DNA from: an uncultured Rikenellaceae bacterium
GTDB lineage: Bacteria; Bacteroidota; Bacteroidia; Bacteroidales; Rikenellaceae
Length of the DNA: 64,000 nucleotides
Reading direction: 5' to 3'
Assembly: GCA_944326945.1 (NCBI GenBank)
Contig: CALVFY010000002.1
Location: 1 to 64,000 of the forward strand
Translations under genes and position numbers: made by a program
Shown here: piece by piece, positions 8,719 through 17,357 of the stretch
Numbering within the stretch: position 1 is the first letter of the stretch
Layout of the letters: each line of letters begins with the position of its first letter
Notes under the pieces: generated by a model
What the model was told of the DNA's origin: nothing
Database searches by the model: none
Seen by the model: only the letters and a program-made list of their open reading frames with translations

Positions 8719-9948
8719 ATGAGACGACTGTTTTTCATACCGCTGTTTGCCGCCACACTGTGGGCGGCCGGCTGTTCCGAACCGGGGAAGGAGCTCTATT
8801 CCGGGGAGGTGCACACACTGACGGTGCGGGCCGTATATCCCGATGGCTATGCGGAGATGGTCCGCGAGGGTGTCACCGTGACGGCGGAGGACATCGACAG
8901 GGGCAATTCCTACAAGGCTTCGACCGATGACGAGGGGACTGCGCGGCTGCAGCTCACCAACGGATTGTACCGCGTCATGGTAAAGGACCGCAACGGAAAG
9001 GACATTTTCAACGGGACGGCCGACATGGTCCGTGTCGTGGACCAGGATGCGGAGATCGGTCTGCCGCTGGTCCACTCGAGGGCCGGAAGCATCGTCATCA
9101 AGGAGATCTACTGCGGGGGATGCATGAAGTACCCGCAGGAGGGCAAGTACCAGTCGGACAAGTATATCATCCTGCACAACAACGACTCCGAGGTGCAGTA
9201 TCTGGACAGCCTCTGCTTCGCCACGTTCGATCCCTATAATTCGCAGGGTACCAACGTGTGGGTGACGCAGGATCCGGAGACGGGGGCGAGCGTGTACCCC
9301 GATTTCGTGCCGGTGGTGCAGGCGATCTGGCAGTTCGGCGGGAACGGAAGGTCGTTTCCGCTGGAGCCCGGCGAGGATGCGGTGCTGGTGGTCTGCGGGG
9401 CGATCGACCATGCGGCACAGTATCCGCTGTCGGTGAATCTGAACCGGGAGGGTTATTTCGTATGCTATAACAACGTCTATTTCTGGAATACGCTCTACCA
9501 TCCTGCTCCGGGCGACCGGATTGCTCCGGATCATTATCTGGACGTGGTGATCAAGGTGGGACAGGCCAATGCCTTCACTTTCTCCGTGTTCTCGCCCGCC
9601 GTGGCGATATTCAGGGCTCAGGGTGTCACGGTGCAGGAGTTCGTGGCCGGAGCGGAGAATGTGATACAGAAACCCGGCAGTACGGTGGACCGTATCGTCA
9701 AGATTCCACTGGAATGGGTATTGGACGGCGTGGAAGTGTTCTACGGAGGATCGTCGAACAACAAGAAACGCATCCCGCCTTCGATAGATGCCGGCTATGT
9801 GACCCAGAGCGCCCTCTATACCGGGCGGACGCTCCACCGCCGTACGGACGAGGAGGCCACCCGGGAGGCCGGCTACGAGATACTCATGGATACGAACAAC
9901 TCTTCGACGGATTTTTACGAACGGGAACAACAGTCGCTGCATGATTGA
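8719..9948 (+). CDS. DUF4876-family lipoprotein
   Basis: A 409-residue predicted lipoprotein: the signal ends in the lipobox LWAAGC, so the mature protein begins at a lipidated Cys. Residues 28-110 look like a carboxypeptidase-regulatory or Ig-like fold (VRAVYPDGYAEMVREGVTVT). The core contains SIVIKEIYCGGCMKYPQEGK and YIILHNNDSEVQYLDSLCF, which match my knowledge of DUF4876, a family repeatedly found beside TonB receptors in Bacteroidota. The YCGGC pair could bind a metal, which is inference. The gene sits 6 bases after the receptor and overlaps the next gene by 8 bases. It is plausibly the surface lid or ligand-capture partner of the receptor. Confidence 0.8.
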   Translation: MRRLFFIPLFAATLWAAGCSEPGKELYSGEVHTLTVRAVYPDGYAEMVREGVTVTAEDIDRGNSYKASTDDEGTARLQLTNGLYRVMVKDRNGKDIFNGTADMVRVVDQDAEIGLPLVHSRAGSIVIKEIYCGGCMKYPQEGKYQSDKYIILHNNDSEVQYLDSLCFATFDPYNSQGTNVWVTQDPETGASVYPDFVPVVQAIWQFGGNGRSFPLEPGEDAVLVVCGAIDHAAQYPLSVNLNREGYFVCYNNVYFWNTLYHPAPGDRIAPDHYLDVVIKVGQANAFTFSVFSPAVAIFRAQGVTVQEFVAGAENVIQKPGSTVDRIVKIPLEWVLDGVEVFYGGSSNNKKRIPPSIDAGYVTQSALYTGRTLHRRTDEEATREAGYEILMDTNNSSTDFYEREQQSLHD

Positions 9949-11449
9949 ACGGAGAAAAATAGCCTTGTTGTGCGCCCTGCTGCCGTTGGCGGCGGTCCTT
10001 TCGGCGCAGCCCTACGAGCGGATCGAGCGGCGCAATTTCTGGAATGCAGGGGTGAATGCCGCGGGGCTGCGGATGGACAGTGTGACCGTGTCCTATGCCG
10101 AACTGTACGGACGGGGCATGCAGGGGGAGTTCCGCGACACCTACCAGGCCCGCGAGGCGTGGAGTGCGGGGGCCGTGGCGAAGACCATTGCTCATCGTGA
10201 GCGGTACTCCATGGCGGGGTCGTTTTCGTTCGACCATACCTCCGGACGGGAAATGTGTGGTTCGATGTTCATCCGCCCGGGCTTCTATCCGGTGGATGTG
10301 TTGGAGTTTACCCCCGGGCGCAAGGACCTTCAGACCTATTCGTTCACGGGGGGAATCGCCGTAGATGCGGCTCCCCGTTGGAGACTGGGCGGAAAGATGG
10401 AGTTCCTGGCGGCCAACTGCGCCAAGCGTAAGGACCTGCGTCACACCAACTACCGGCTGGAGATGAAGGTGGCGCCCGGCGTGATGTACCACAAGGGGCG
10501 GACGGCCCTCGGACTGGCATATGTGTTCGTAAAGAACAGCGAATCGATTCGGGCCGAGGAGGTGGGGTCGACGGTGGGCACCTACTACGCTTTTCTGGAC
10601 AAGGGGCTGATGTACGGTGCATACGAAGACTGGGAGGGCAGCGGCGTCCATCTCAAGGAGTCCGGGGTAGACGGGTTTCCCGTGAAGGAGACGATGCACG
10701 GGATTTCCGTGCAGGTGCAACAGGACGGCCTGTATGTCGATGCGGAGTATCTCCGTTCGGTGGGTTCGGCGGGGGAGAAACAGACGGTGTGGTTCGAATT
10801 TCCGGCCCATCGTGTCTCCTCGCATGTTGGTTACCGTTTCCGGCGGGGAGAGGTGTGGCATTATCTGCGTGCGGAGTTCTCGTGGAGCCGGCAGGTCAAC
10901 GACGAGAACGTGCTGGGCCGGGAGACGGCAGGCGGCGTCACCGTGACCCGCGTGTACGGGTCGAACCGGATATTCCAACGCCGCCTGCTGCGCGTGAATC
11001 CCGAATACGAGGCGGTCTTTCCGAAAGGGGAGGTCCGGTTGGGAGCAGAGGTCTCGTCGCTGCGGCGGCTGGCCACACAGATGTTCCCCTACGGGACGTT
11101 GCAGACGATGACCCTGTATCGGGGATATGTTTGCGGGGAACGCCGCGTCGGGCGGTTCGATCTGAAGGGGTACGCGGCCTTCGCCTCGAGCAGCCGGACG
11201 GAGCGGAAACTGGAGGCCGCCACGGAGACGGAACCCGGCGATCCGCCCTACCGGCTCACGGAGTATCTCGACTGGCAGGACGAATACCTGTCTGCGTCCC
11301 GAGTGTCGATAGGGGTCGGGGTGCGGTATCGCTTTCTCCAGGGGGTCTACGCAGAGTTGGGGACGGCTTTCGTCCACGGGTTCGGTCTTCGGTTCATCGG
11401 GGGGGCGAACCGCTGGGCGGAGATGCTGAAGGTGGGATATGTATTCTGA
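9941..11449 (+). CDS. DUF6850-family outer-membrane beta-barrel protein
   Basis: A 502-residue protein with a signal peptide (LLCALLPLAAVLSAQ) and many alternating aromatic strands: GSFSFDHTSGR, SMFIRPGFYPVD, YSFTGGIAVD and, at the end, AEMLKVGYVF with a C-terminal Phe. This is typical of an outer-membrane barrel. The N-terminal RRNFWNAGVNAAGLRMDSV segment matches DUF6850 as I know it. It has no plug domain, so it is not a TonB receptor itself. It overlaps the DUF4876 gene by 8 bases, which implies co-translation. Its role may be a second pore or an assembly partner in the same system. No substrate can be inferred. Confidence 0.78.
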   Translation: MIERRKIALLCALLPLAAVLSAQPYERIERRNFWNAGVNAAGLRMDSVTVSYAELYGRGMQGEFRDTYQAREAWSAGAVAKTIAHRERYSMAGSFSFDHTSGREMCGSMFIRPGFYPVDVLEFTPGRKDLQTYSFTGGIAVDAAPRWRLGGKMEFLAANCAKRKDLRHTNYRLEMKVAPGVMYHKGRTALGLAYVFVKNSESIRAEEVGSTVGTYYAFLDKGLMYGAYEDWEGSGVHLKESGVDGFPVKETMHGISVQVQQDGLYVDAEYLRSVGSAGEKQTVWFEFPAHRVSSHVGYRFRRGEVWHYLRAEFSWSRQVNDENVLGRETAGGVTVTRVYGSNRIFQRRLLRVNPEYEAVFPKGEVRLGAEVSSLRRLATQMFPYGTLQTMTLYRGYVCGERRVGRFDLKGYAAFASSSRTERKLEAATETEPGDPPYRLTEYLDWQDEYLSASRVSIGVGVRYRFLQGVYAELGTAFVHGFGLRFIGGANRWAEMLKVGYVF

Positions 11450-11500
11450 CGGATGACAAGAATAATTTCAATGTTTTATAAATCATTAACCAATCGAACG

Positions 11501-13171
11501 ATGAAAAAAAGTTTACTTTTCCTGTTGGCGGCGAGCGCGGTGATGGCCTCCTGCAACAAAGACGGAAACGAGGCGGGCGGACCCGCAGCAGACCCGGTGC
11601 TCATCAATCCCGTGTTGAATTTCTCCCGGGCTTCGGAGACGAATTTCGACGAAGGGGACCAAATCGGGCTCACGGTCCTCAAAACGGACGGAACCAAATA
11701 TGCGGAGAATCAGTTGATGACTTTCCGGGACGGCGTGTTCTCCGGAAACCTGCAATGGTATGCCGAGGCGAACGACAAGTCTACGCTGACGGCCTACTAT
11801 CCGTACGACGAGGCGGGTGCCCCGACTGAATTTTCCGTGGCGACCGACCAGACCGACCAGACGACGGGATACGGGGCTTCGGACCTGATCGCCGGAAGCA
11901 AGGCCGAGGTGCTGCCCACGGCGCAGGCCGTAGTGGTGCCGTTCAAGCACCTGTTGACCAAACTGTTGGTGAATGTGACCAACGAGTCGGGTTCGGATAT
12001 CCGTTCCATAGTCCTCGGGGGATCGATTCCCAAGGCGACCGTGGATCTGGCTGCCCTGACCGCTACGGTGGACGGCAGCGCTTCGGCTGCCGAGATCACC
12101 GCGCAGCAGGTGACGGCGAACAGACAGTACCGTGCCATCGTGGTGCCGCAGGAGGTGGCCTTTACGCTGACGGTCAGCACCACGGACGACAGGACGATGA
12201 GCCAGAACCTCGCTTCTGCGAACCTGAAGGCCGGAGGTCAGTATACGGTGGACGTGCGTGTCCTTCCGGACGACATTCAAGTGACGCTCAGCGGCGAGAT
12301 CTCCGGCTGGACGGACGAAGGGGCGATCGGCCCGTCGGAAGAGGTGGCCTTCGAGGAGCATCTGGACGAGAACTATTTCCTCTATGACGGCGAACGATAT
12401 ACCACGGTGAAACTCTCCAACGGACAGTACTGGATGGCCGAACCGATGCGTTACATTCCCCAGGGGATCACGCCTTCGACCGATCCTGTCGCCGACAGTC
12501 ACATGTGGTACCCCTACAAGCTCAACAACGCGGACGGTTCGGAGAATACGATCAACGCCGCCAGCGCTACGGCCTTGACCGATGCGGACGATATCAGGAA
12601 GAACGGTTATTTCTACGACATGTATGCCGCACTGGGCGGTGTGGAGGTCACCGAGGAGAACTGCAACGACTTCGAGGGCGTGCAGGGTATCTGTCCGAAG
12701 GGATGGCATATCCCGACCCGCACAGACCTATGGAACCTCTGCGGGCTGTCGAACAAGGCAGCATCCGGCGAAAGCGGCAACCAGATCAACGAGGATGCCC
12801 TGTTTTACGATCAGGAGTACGGCGGCGGCAATATGGCAAAGTTCAACGAGGCCGGCTGGAATTACGTGGTTTCGGGCGTGCGGATGATGACCAATTTTTC
12901 GGCCGAACCCAGGTATCAGCTGACCCAGTTCTATTCGGGCAACACCTCGAAAAGCGAACTGTTCGGTACGCCGGCGATGACCTATATCATGTCGTCGACC
13001 TGCTACACTCCGCTTTACCAGGATAAGGAAGATCCCTCGAAACTGACCAATATCCAGTTCTTCTCCATGATGACGACGTTTACCACCAAGTATCCGGAGG
13101 GAAGGATCAATGTGGCCTATATCTGTACCAAGTCCGGGCAACAGCTCCGCTGCGTGAGGGATTCGCAGTAG
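11501..13171 (+). CDS. Fimbrillin-like lipoprotein with C-terminal FISUMP domain
   Basis: A 556-residue protein. The ATG at 11501 gives a clean lipoprotein signal (MKKSLLFLLAASAVMASC); an upstream in-frame ATG at 11453 was rejected. Residues 25-290 resemble the fimbrillin / Mfa-like fold of Bacteroidales surface proteins (FDEGDQIGLTV, the FKHLLTKLLVNVTN strand, KAGGQYTVDV). Residues 300-556 resemble the FISUMP domain (YTTVKLSNGQYWMAEPMRY, GICPKGWHIPTRTDLWNLCG). It is thus a two-domain surface lipoprotein rather than a pilus subunit. It lies 51 bases after the DUF6850 gene and is followed by a perfect 28-bp palindrome. It may capture ligand or form an accessory surface structure. Confidence 0.82.
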   Translation: MKKSLLFLLAASAVMASCNKDGNEAGGPAADPVLINPVLNFSRASETNFDEGDQIGLTVLKTDGTKYAENQLMTFRDGVFSGNLQWYAEANDKSTLTAYYPYDEAGAPTEFSVATDQTDQTTGYGASDLIAGSKAEVLPTAQAVVVPFKHLLTKLLVNVTNESGSDIRSIVLGGSIPKATVDLAALTATVDGSASAAEITAQQVTANRQYRAIVVPQEVAFTLTVSTTDDRTMSQNLASANLKAGGQYTVDVRVLPDDIQVTLSGEISGWTDEGAIGPSEEVAFEEHLDENYFLYDGERYTTVKLSNGQYWMAEPMRYIPQGITPSTDPVADSHMWYPYKLNNADGSENTINAASATALTDADDIRKNGYFYDMYAALGGVEVTEENCNDFEGVQGICPKGWHIPTRTDLWNLCGLSNKAASGESGNQINEDALFYDQEYGGGNMAKFNEAGWNYVVSGVRMMTNFSAEPRYQLTQFYSGNTSKSELFGTPAMTYIMSSTCYTPLYQDKEDPSKLTNIQFFSMMTTFTTKYPEGRINVAYICTKSGQQLRCVRDSQ

Positions 13172-13198
13172 GGAAAGATTCTGCAAACGGGACGGAAC

Positions 13199-13226
13199 CG
13201 TATGGCCGGATGCATCCGGCCATACG
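13199..13226. terminator. Perfect 28-bp palindrome between the fimbrillin-like and ABC genes
   Basis: Two 14-base halves (CGTATGGCCGGATG and its exact complement) meet with no spacer. As RNA this folds into a very stable stem with a tight loop. No T-run follows, so it may be an mRNA-stability or attenuation element that separates expression of the surface proteins from the inner-membrane ABC part. A DNA-binding site is the alternative. Confidence 0.5.
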
Positions 13227-13295
13227 ACCGTTCGGAAACACAGGAAAGGGACATCTCATGGAGAGACCGTCTCTTCCGTACATGAACAAGACACT

Positions 13296-14171
13296 ATGAA
13301 TCCAGTTATCCAATGTGACAACATAACGCACAGCTACGGGAAAAAACTGATCTACGAGAACCTCTGCTTTTCTGTGGAGGAAGGGAGCGTCGTGGGGCTG
13401 CTGGGACGGAACGGGACCGGGAAAACCACGATCATCAATATCCTGAACGGCTATCTCAGGCCCCGCAGCGGGGTATGCCGTCTGTTCGGGGAGCCGATGG
13501 ACCGTCTCTCTCCTGCCACGAAAGCCCGTGTGGGGCTGCTGCTGGAGGGGCATATCCAGCACACTTATTTCAATGTGAGGCAGATCGAGCGGTTCTACGG
13601 GCGGTTCTTTCCGAAATGGAAGAGGGATGCCTACTACGAGCTGCTGGAGAAACTCCAGGTGACACCGACGCAACGGATCAGCACCATGTCCTGCGGGCAG
13701 CGGTCGCAGGTGGCCCTCGGGCTTCTGTTTGCGCAGGACCCCGATCTTCTGATCCTCGACGACTTCTCCATGGGACTCGACCCGGGTTACCGGAGGCTTT
13801 TCGTGGAGTACCTGCGCGAATATGCGCGGGCGGGAAAGAAGACCGTGTTCCTCACCTCGCACATCATACAGGATATGGAGATGCTGATCGACGACTGTAT
13901 CGTCATGGATTACGGGCGTATCCTGCTCCATCGGCCCACGAAGGAGATCTTGGAGGGTTTCCGTCGTTACCGTTTCACGGCGCCGGGTCCGGTGCCGGAG
14001 AAATTGGAGGGTCTGTGGAACACCTCTGCGATCGGAAACCGATGGGAGACCTATTCCTTTCTGGACGGGGAGCACGTGGCCGGGTTGCTGGCGCCTTTCG
14101 GTGCGGAGAACCTGAGGGCGGAGAGGCTCTCCCTGGAGGATGCCTTCATCGGGTTGACCGGAAAATACTGA
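13296..14171 (+). CDS. ABC transporter ATP-binding protein
   Basis: A 291-residue nucleotide-binding subunit. Walker A is at residues 37-45 (GRNGTGKTT), the signature motif at 131-135 reads MSCGQ instead of LSGGQ, Walker B is at 151-155 (LLILD) and the switch histidine is H189 (TSH). The residue after Walker B, normally the catalytic glutamate, is Asp156. Both changes could lower ATPase rate; similar changes occur in other exporter-type ATPases. The permease gene follows after 13 bases. The arrangement ATPase, small permease and membrane protein resembles NosFY- or CcmAB-like exporters more than importers with binding proteins. It is the first gene after the palindrome and probably still belongs to the same transcript. 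Confidence 0.9.
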   Translation: MNPVIQCDNITHSYGKKLIYENLCFSVEEGSVVGLLGRNGTGKTTIINILNGYLRPRSGVCRLFGEPMDRLSPATKARVGLLLEGHIQHTYFNVRQIERFYGRFFPKWKRDAYYELLEKLQVTPTQRISTMSCGQRSQVALGLLFAQDPDLLILDDFSMGLDPGYRRLFVEYLREYARAGKKTVFLTSHIIQDMEMLIDDCIVMDYGRILLHRPTKEILEGFRRYRFTAPGPVPEKLEGLWNTSAIGNRWETYSFLDGEHVAGLLAPFGAENLRAERLSLEDAFIGLTGKY

Positions 14172-14184
14172 AACTTTCTGCAAC

Positions 14185-14856
14185 ATGGTAAAAGCTATAT
14201 TATACAAGGAATGGATCAAGACCCGGCGCAGCGTGTGGCTGGCGGCGGCGGTCATGGCCGGCTGCACGGCCTATGCTTTCGTGGAGTCGGGGCAAGAGTT
14301 CCGCCTCTCGGGGGCCGTGCAGGTGTGGTACGGTGCGATTGTGAAGGATGCGCCGCTCCTGCCGGCCGTCATGCAGTGGGTCCCTGCGTTCGTCGGGGTG
14401 CTGCTTTCTCTCTCTCAGTTCGTGCCGGAGATGACGGACAGGCGTCTGAAACTCACCCTGCACCTGCCGGCCGGGGAGGATGCCCTGTTGGCCTCGCTGC
14501 TGGCCTATGGTGCGGTGGTGCTGGTCTTGCTATATGCACTGACCTGCGCCGTGCTGGCGGTCGGGTTCTCCGCAATCTATCCCCCGGAGATCGTGGGGAA
14601 CATGGTTCTGGACTCCCTGCCGTGGTTTTTGGCCGGAATATGTGCCTATCTGCTGACGGCCTGGATCTGCATGGAACCCGTGTGGCGCTTCCGCATCGCC
14701 TACGGACTGGTCGGAGCGTGTCTGTGCGCCTTCTTTTTTGTGGATGGTCCTGCCGGGGCCTGTCTGCCAGCGATACCTTATCTGACACTGTTTACCCTGC
14801 TGTGTTTCTTCTTCCCGTTCCATTCGGCGGGACGTTTCAAGGAGGGAGCCCGGTAA
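14185..14856 (+). CDS. ABC transporter permease-like membrane protein
   Basis: A 223-residue hydrophobic protein with about six transmembrane helices. It starts with the cytoplasmic MVKAILYKEWIKTRRS typical of ABC-2-type permeases. It sits directly between the ATPase and the DUF4857-like gene, so it is most likely the membrane half of that transporter. A full ABC-2 permease is usually 230-260 residues, so this is slightly short but intact. No substrate-binding protein is encoded nearby, which favours export or a mechanical role over import. Assignment rests on topology and context rather than a strong motif. Confidence 0.72.
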   Translation: MVKAILYKEWIKTRRSVWLAAAVMAGCTAYAFVESGQEFRLSGAVQVWYGAIVKDAPLLPAVMQWVPAFVGVLLSLSQFVPEMTDRRLKLTLHLPAGEDALLASLLAYGAVVLVLLYALTCAVLAVGFSAIYPPEIVGNMVLDSLPWFLAGICAYLLTAWICMEPVWRFRIAYGLVGACLCAFFFVDGPAGACLPAIPYLTLFTLLCFFFPFHSAGRFKEGAR

Positions 14857-14872
14857 CGATACGAGACGAATT

Positions 14873-16108
14873 ATGAAACATCAAAATATCCTTTATGCGG
14901 TGATCCTCGTGTGCACTACGGTTGTGTGCATGTGGGTGCTGCCCGCACTGGTGAAGATGGCGACGCGCGAGCCGCAGGAGTATCCGTTCGTGTATTACGG
15001 TTCGGTGCTGAAGGGGTTCGGGCTGGTCGACTACAAGAACAAGGAGATGCCGTTGACCGACCTGGCTGGAAATCGGTACACGGCCGAACAGTTCGATTCG
15101 CTGATGCCGTTGCTCAATTACCGGCAACTCATGTCCGACGGAAGGTTGCCGGACAGCATCGGGGGGCGTGAGGTGACTCCTCCGTTGCTCCGGATGTCCA
15201 CCGTGATTTTCCGCTACAAGCCCGAAGAGGTGTCGGCCCCGGAGTCCGGGCTGTATATCCTGCAGGAGTCCATGCCCCGTCGGGGTGGCCTCTCTATTCC
15301 GCCGGACGTGTTCCGGTTGCGTGGGGGAATCGAGTTTGTCGATGCCGCGACCAATCGGGTGGACGAGAAGAAAAGTGCCCGTTTCCGGAAGGCGATGGAA
15401 AAAGCCGGTTTCGCCTTTCCGGCCCGGTGGGCGGCGGGGAATCCCACGACTCTCAAATCGTATGATGAGGGATACTTCTGCCTTGATGCACGGGGGCGGT
15501 TGTTCCATCTCAAGATGGTGAACGGGCGGCCCTATGTGCGCGATACGCATGCAGGGGATTCGATCGACATCCGTTCTTTCTCCATGTACGAGGCGCCCGA
15601 CCGCCGGTTCTACGGTTTTATGTTCGACCGGAAAGGCTCCCTGTACATTCTGGAGAGCGATCTGGCGGGAGGCTACGAACCGAGGAAGCTGGGTATGGGA
15701 CCGGTGGACCCGGAGACGGACCGGGTCACGGTCATGGGAAACCTGCTGTACTGGACCGTGACGGTGGAGACGCCCGGAGGCCGCCGCTATTATGCGCTGG
15801 ATACGCCGACGCTGGGGCCGGTAGCTGAGTATCATATAGATGCGGAACCCGACCGGTGGGAGAGGGTGTCGCGCCGACTCTTCCCGGTTTACCTGACCAT
15901 GGGACGCGAAAACTCCTCTTATGTGGCTCCGCATCTGACTTTTACCGGTGTTGCGGCGCTGGCGGCCAATGTCGTTGTGGCGCTTCTCGCGTTGCTTGCC
16001 ACGGGCGGCGGGCGGAAAAGAAAGGTATGGACGGTATGCTATCTCCTGCTGACCGGGATCGCCGGGCTGGCGGCGATGGCACTGTTGCCCCGCTTGCGCC
16101 GGGAATAA
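14873..16108 (+). CDS. DUF4857-like membrane protein associated with the ABC transporter
   Basis: A 411-residue protein with one N-terminal transmembrane helix (ILYAVILVCTTVVCMWVLPAL), a large hydrophilic domain (about residues 35-345) and two closing helices (around 358-376 and 386-402). This topology puts the big domain outside the cytoplasm. The domain contains beta-propeller-like stretches (GYFCLDARGRLFHLKMVNG and FDRKGSLYILES). I recall the family DUF4857 as partner of such ABC genes in Bacteroidota, but the match is from memory. It begins 16 bases after the permease. It is probably a periplasmic sensor or coupling subunit for the ABC unit. Confidence 0.65.
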   Translation: MKHQNILYAVILVCTTVVCMWVLPALVKMATREPQEYPFVYYGSVLKGFGLVDYKNKEMPLTDLAGNRYTAEQFDSLMPLLNYRQLMSDGRLPDSIGGREVTPPLLRMSTVIFRYKPEEVSAPESGLYILQESMPRRGGLSIPPDVFRLRGGIEFVDAATNRVDEKKSARFRKAMEKAGFAFPARWAAGNPTTLKSYDEGYFCLDARGRLFHLKMVNGRPYVRDTHAGDSIDIRSFSMYEAPDRRFYGFMFDRKGSLYILESDLAGGYEPRKLGMGPVDPETDRVTVMGNLLYWTVTVETPGGRRYYALDTPTLGPVAEYHIDAEPDRWERVSRRLFPVYLTMGRENSSYVAPHLTFTGVAALAANVVVALLALLATGGGRKRKVWTVCYLLLTGIAGLAAMALLPRLRRE

Positions 16109-16146
16109 ATAGAAATGAAGAACGTATATCTTAACACAAAAACGCT

Positions 16147-16701
16147 ATGAAAAGATTATTTATGATCGCCGCCCTGTGCGGCCTGATGGCAGCCTGCGGC
16201 GGAAACGACAACCGGAAGAGTGGCGGAGAGGGTTCGGAGACGGCCCGCAGCGCCGCAGCCGTCGCGGAGACGGAGACTTACGGGTTGGATGATCTGCTGG
16301 CCGAGGCGGATAAGCTGATCGGCAAGAAAGTGACCGTGCGCGGTTATGTGACGCATACGTGCACGCATTCGGGCAAACGCTGTTTTATCGTGGGCGAGAG
16401 TCAGAAAACCTCCATGCGTGTGGAGGCGAAGGGCAACATCGGCGGATTCAACCGTGAACTGATCGGCTCGCAGCTGGCCATCACGGGCACGATGCACGAA
16501 AACCGTCTCAGCCAGGAGTATCTGGCCCAGATGGAGAAGGAGATCAACGAGAAGAACGTGAAGGAACCCGAGTCGGGCGAGGCGTGTGCCGCGGAGCTGG
16601 CCAATATCGAGGAGATGAGGGCGTGGATGAAGGAGAACGGCAAGGATTACTACGCTCTGTATTACATGGACGGAGAGGATTATGAAGTCGTGGAGGAATA
16701 G
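16147..16701 (+). CDS. Small OB-fold-like lipoprotein with a Cys-His motif
   Basis: A 184-residue predicted lipoprotein (lipobox GLMAAC, mature Cys at about 18). The mature part holds an OB-fold-like segment (LIGKKVTVRGYVTHTCTHSG ... VGESQKTSMRVEAKG ... GSQLAITGTM). Within it CTHSGKRC (residues 77-84) gives two cysteines and a histidine in eight residues. That spacing could ligate a soft metal or a heme, which is inference. The C-terminal third is acidic and helical. It overlaps the PepSY-type gene by 20 bases, a strong sign of translational coupling, so it is a likely periplasmic partner of that membrane protein. Confidence 0.65.
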   Translation: MKRLFMIAALCGLMAACGGNDNRKSGGEGSETARSAAAVAETETYGLDDLLAEADKLIGKKVTVRGYVTHTCTHSGKRCFIVGESQKTSMRVEAKGNIGGFNRELIGSQLAITGTMHENRLSQEYLAQMEKEINEKNVKEPESGEACAAELANIEEMRAWMKENGKDYYALYYMDGEDYEVVEE

Positions 16702-17230
16702 TGTCGTCCGCTGGTTGAGGATCGTCCACCGCGACCTGGGCTACCTGATGGTGGGAATCTGTCTGGTGTACGGCATTTCGGGCATCCTGTTGAACCACAT
16801 GAACGGGAAGGACCCTGCCTACCGGAGCAGTTATTACACGCTGGATTTTCCTGCGGGACTGGACCGTGACGGGGTGAGCGCGGCATGGAACGGAAAGTCG
16901 GGTCTTCCCCGGCTCAAAAAAGCCTTGCCCCTCGACGACCAGCATACGAGGCTCATGCTGGAAGGCGGCATGGGAGTGTACAACAGCGCGACCGGTACGC
17001 TGGACTACGAACTTCACGAGAAACGGGCTCTGGTGTATTGGATCAACAAACTGCACTATAATCGGGTGGACGGATGGAGCATCATGGCCGACCTGTTCGC
17101 CGTGTCACTGATCTTTTTCGCCCTCTCCGGACTGTTCATGATCCCGGGGCGGAAGGGGCTGCCCGGCCGTGGAAAATGGTTCCTGCTGGCGGGCGTGCTG
17201 ATTCCCGTGTGTTATGTGATTTTTACCTGA
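16682..17230 (+). CDS. PepSY-associated transmembrane protein with conserved histidines
   Basis: A 182-residue inner-membrane protein. It has a first helix around residues 22-38, a periplasmic domain of about 75 residues, and further helices near 134-152 and 164-181. Histidines in family-typical places are H16 (IVHRDLG), H39 (LLNHM) and H125 (KLHYN). In PepSY_TM proteins such histidines can bind heme, and relatives such as XusC of Bacteroides thetaiotaomicron act with a TonB receptor and a lipoprotein in xenosiderophore use. This copy is short, having one half of the usual four-helix PepSY_TM. It is the last gene of the locus. Metal-chelate reduction is a reasonable but unproven role. Confidence 0.75.
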   Translation: MKSWRNSVVRWLRIVHRDLGYLMVGICLVYGISGILLNHMNGKDPAYRSSYYTLDFPAGLDRDGVSAAWNGKSGLPRLKKALPLDDQHTRLMLEGGMGVYNSATGTLDYELHEKRALVYWINKLHYNRVDGWSIMADLFAVSLIFFALSGLFMIPGRKGLPGRGKWFLLAGVLIPVCYVIFT

Positions 17231-17357
17231 CGGGAATGGTATAGTTCAGTCAATTTATTTGGGCTGACTATCTTCATGTTGAGGTAGAGCCTGAATATTT
17301 TTCCGATATTGAATACACAGTAAGAAAAAATAATTAATTTTAGCAAAATTTATAGCC

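Noticed and set aside
7798-9942. Minus-strand frame of 714 codons opposite the TonB receptor and DUF4876 genes
   Set aside because: It is a shadow of GC-rich codon usage. The protein is Arg/His-rich with no domain, while the plus strand has clear signal peptides and domains.
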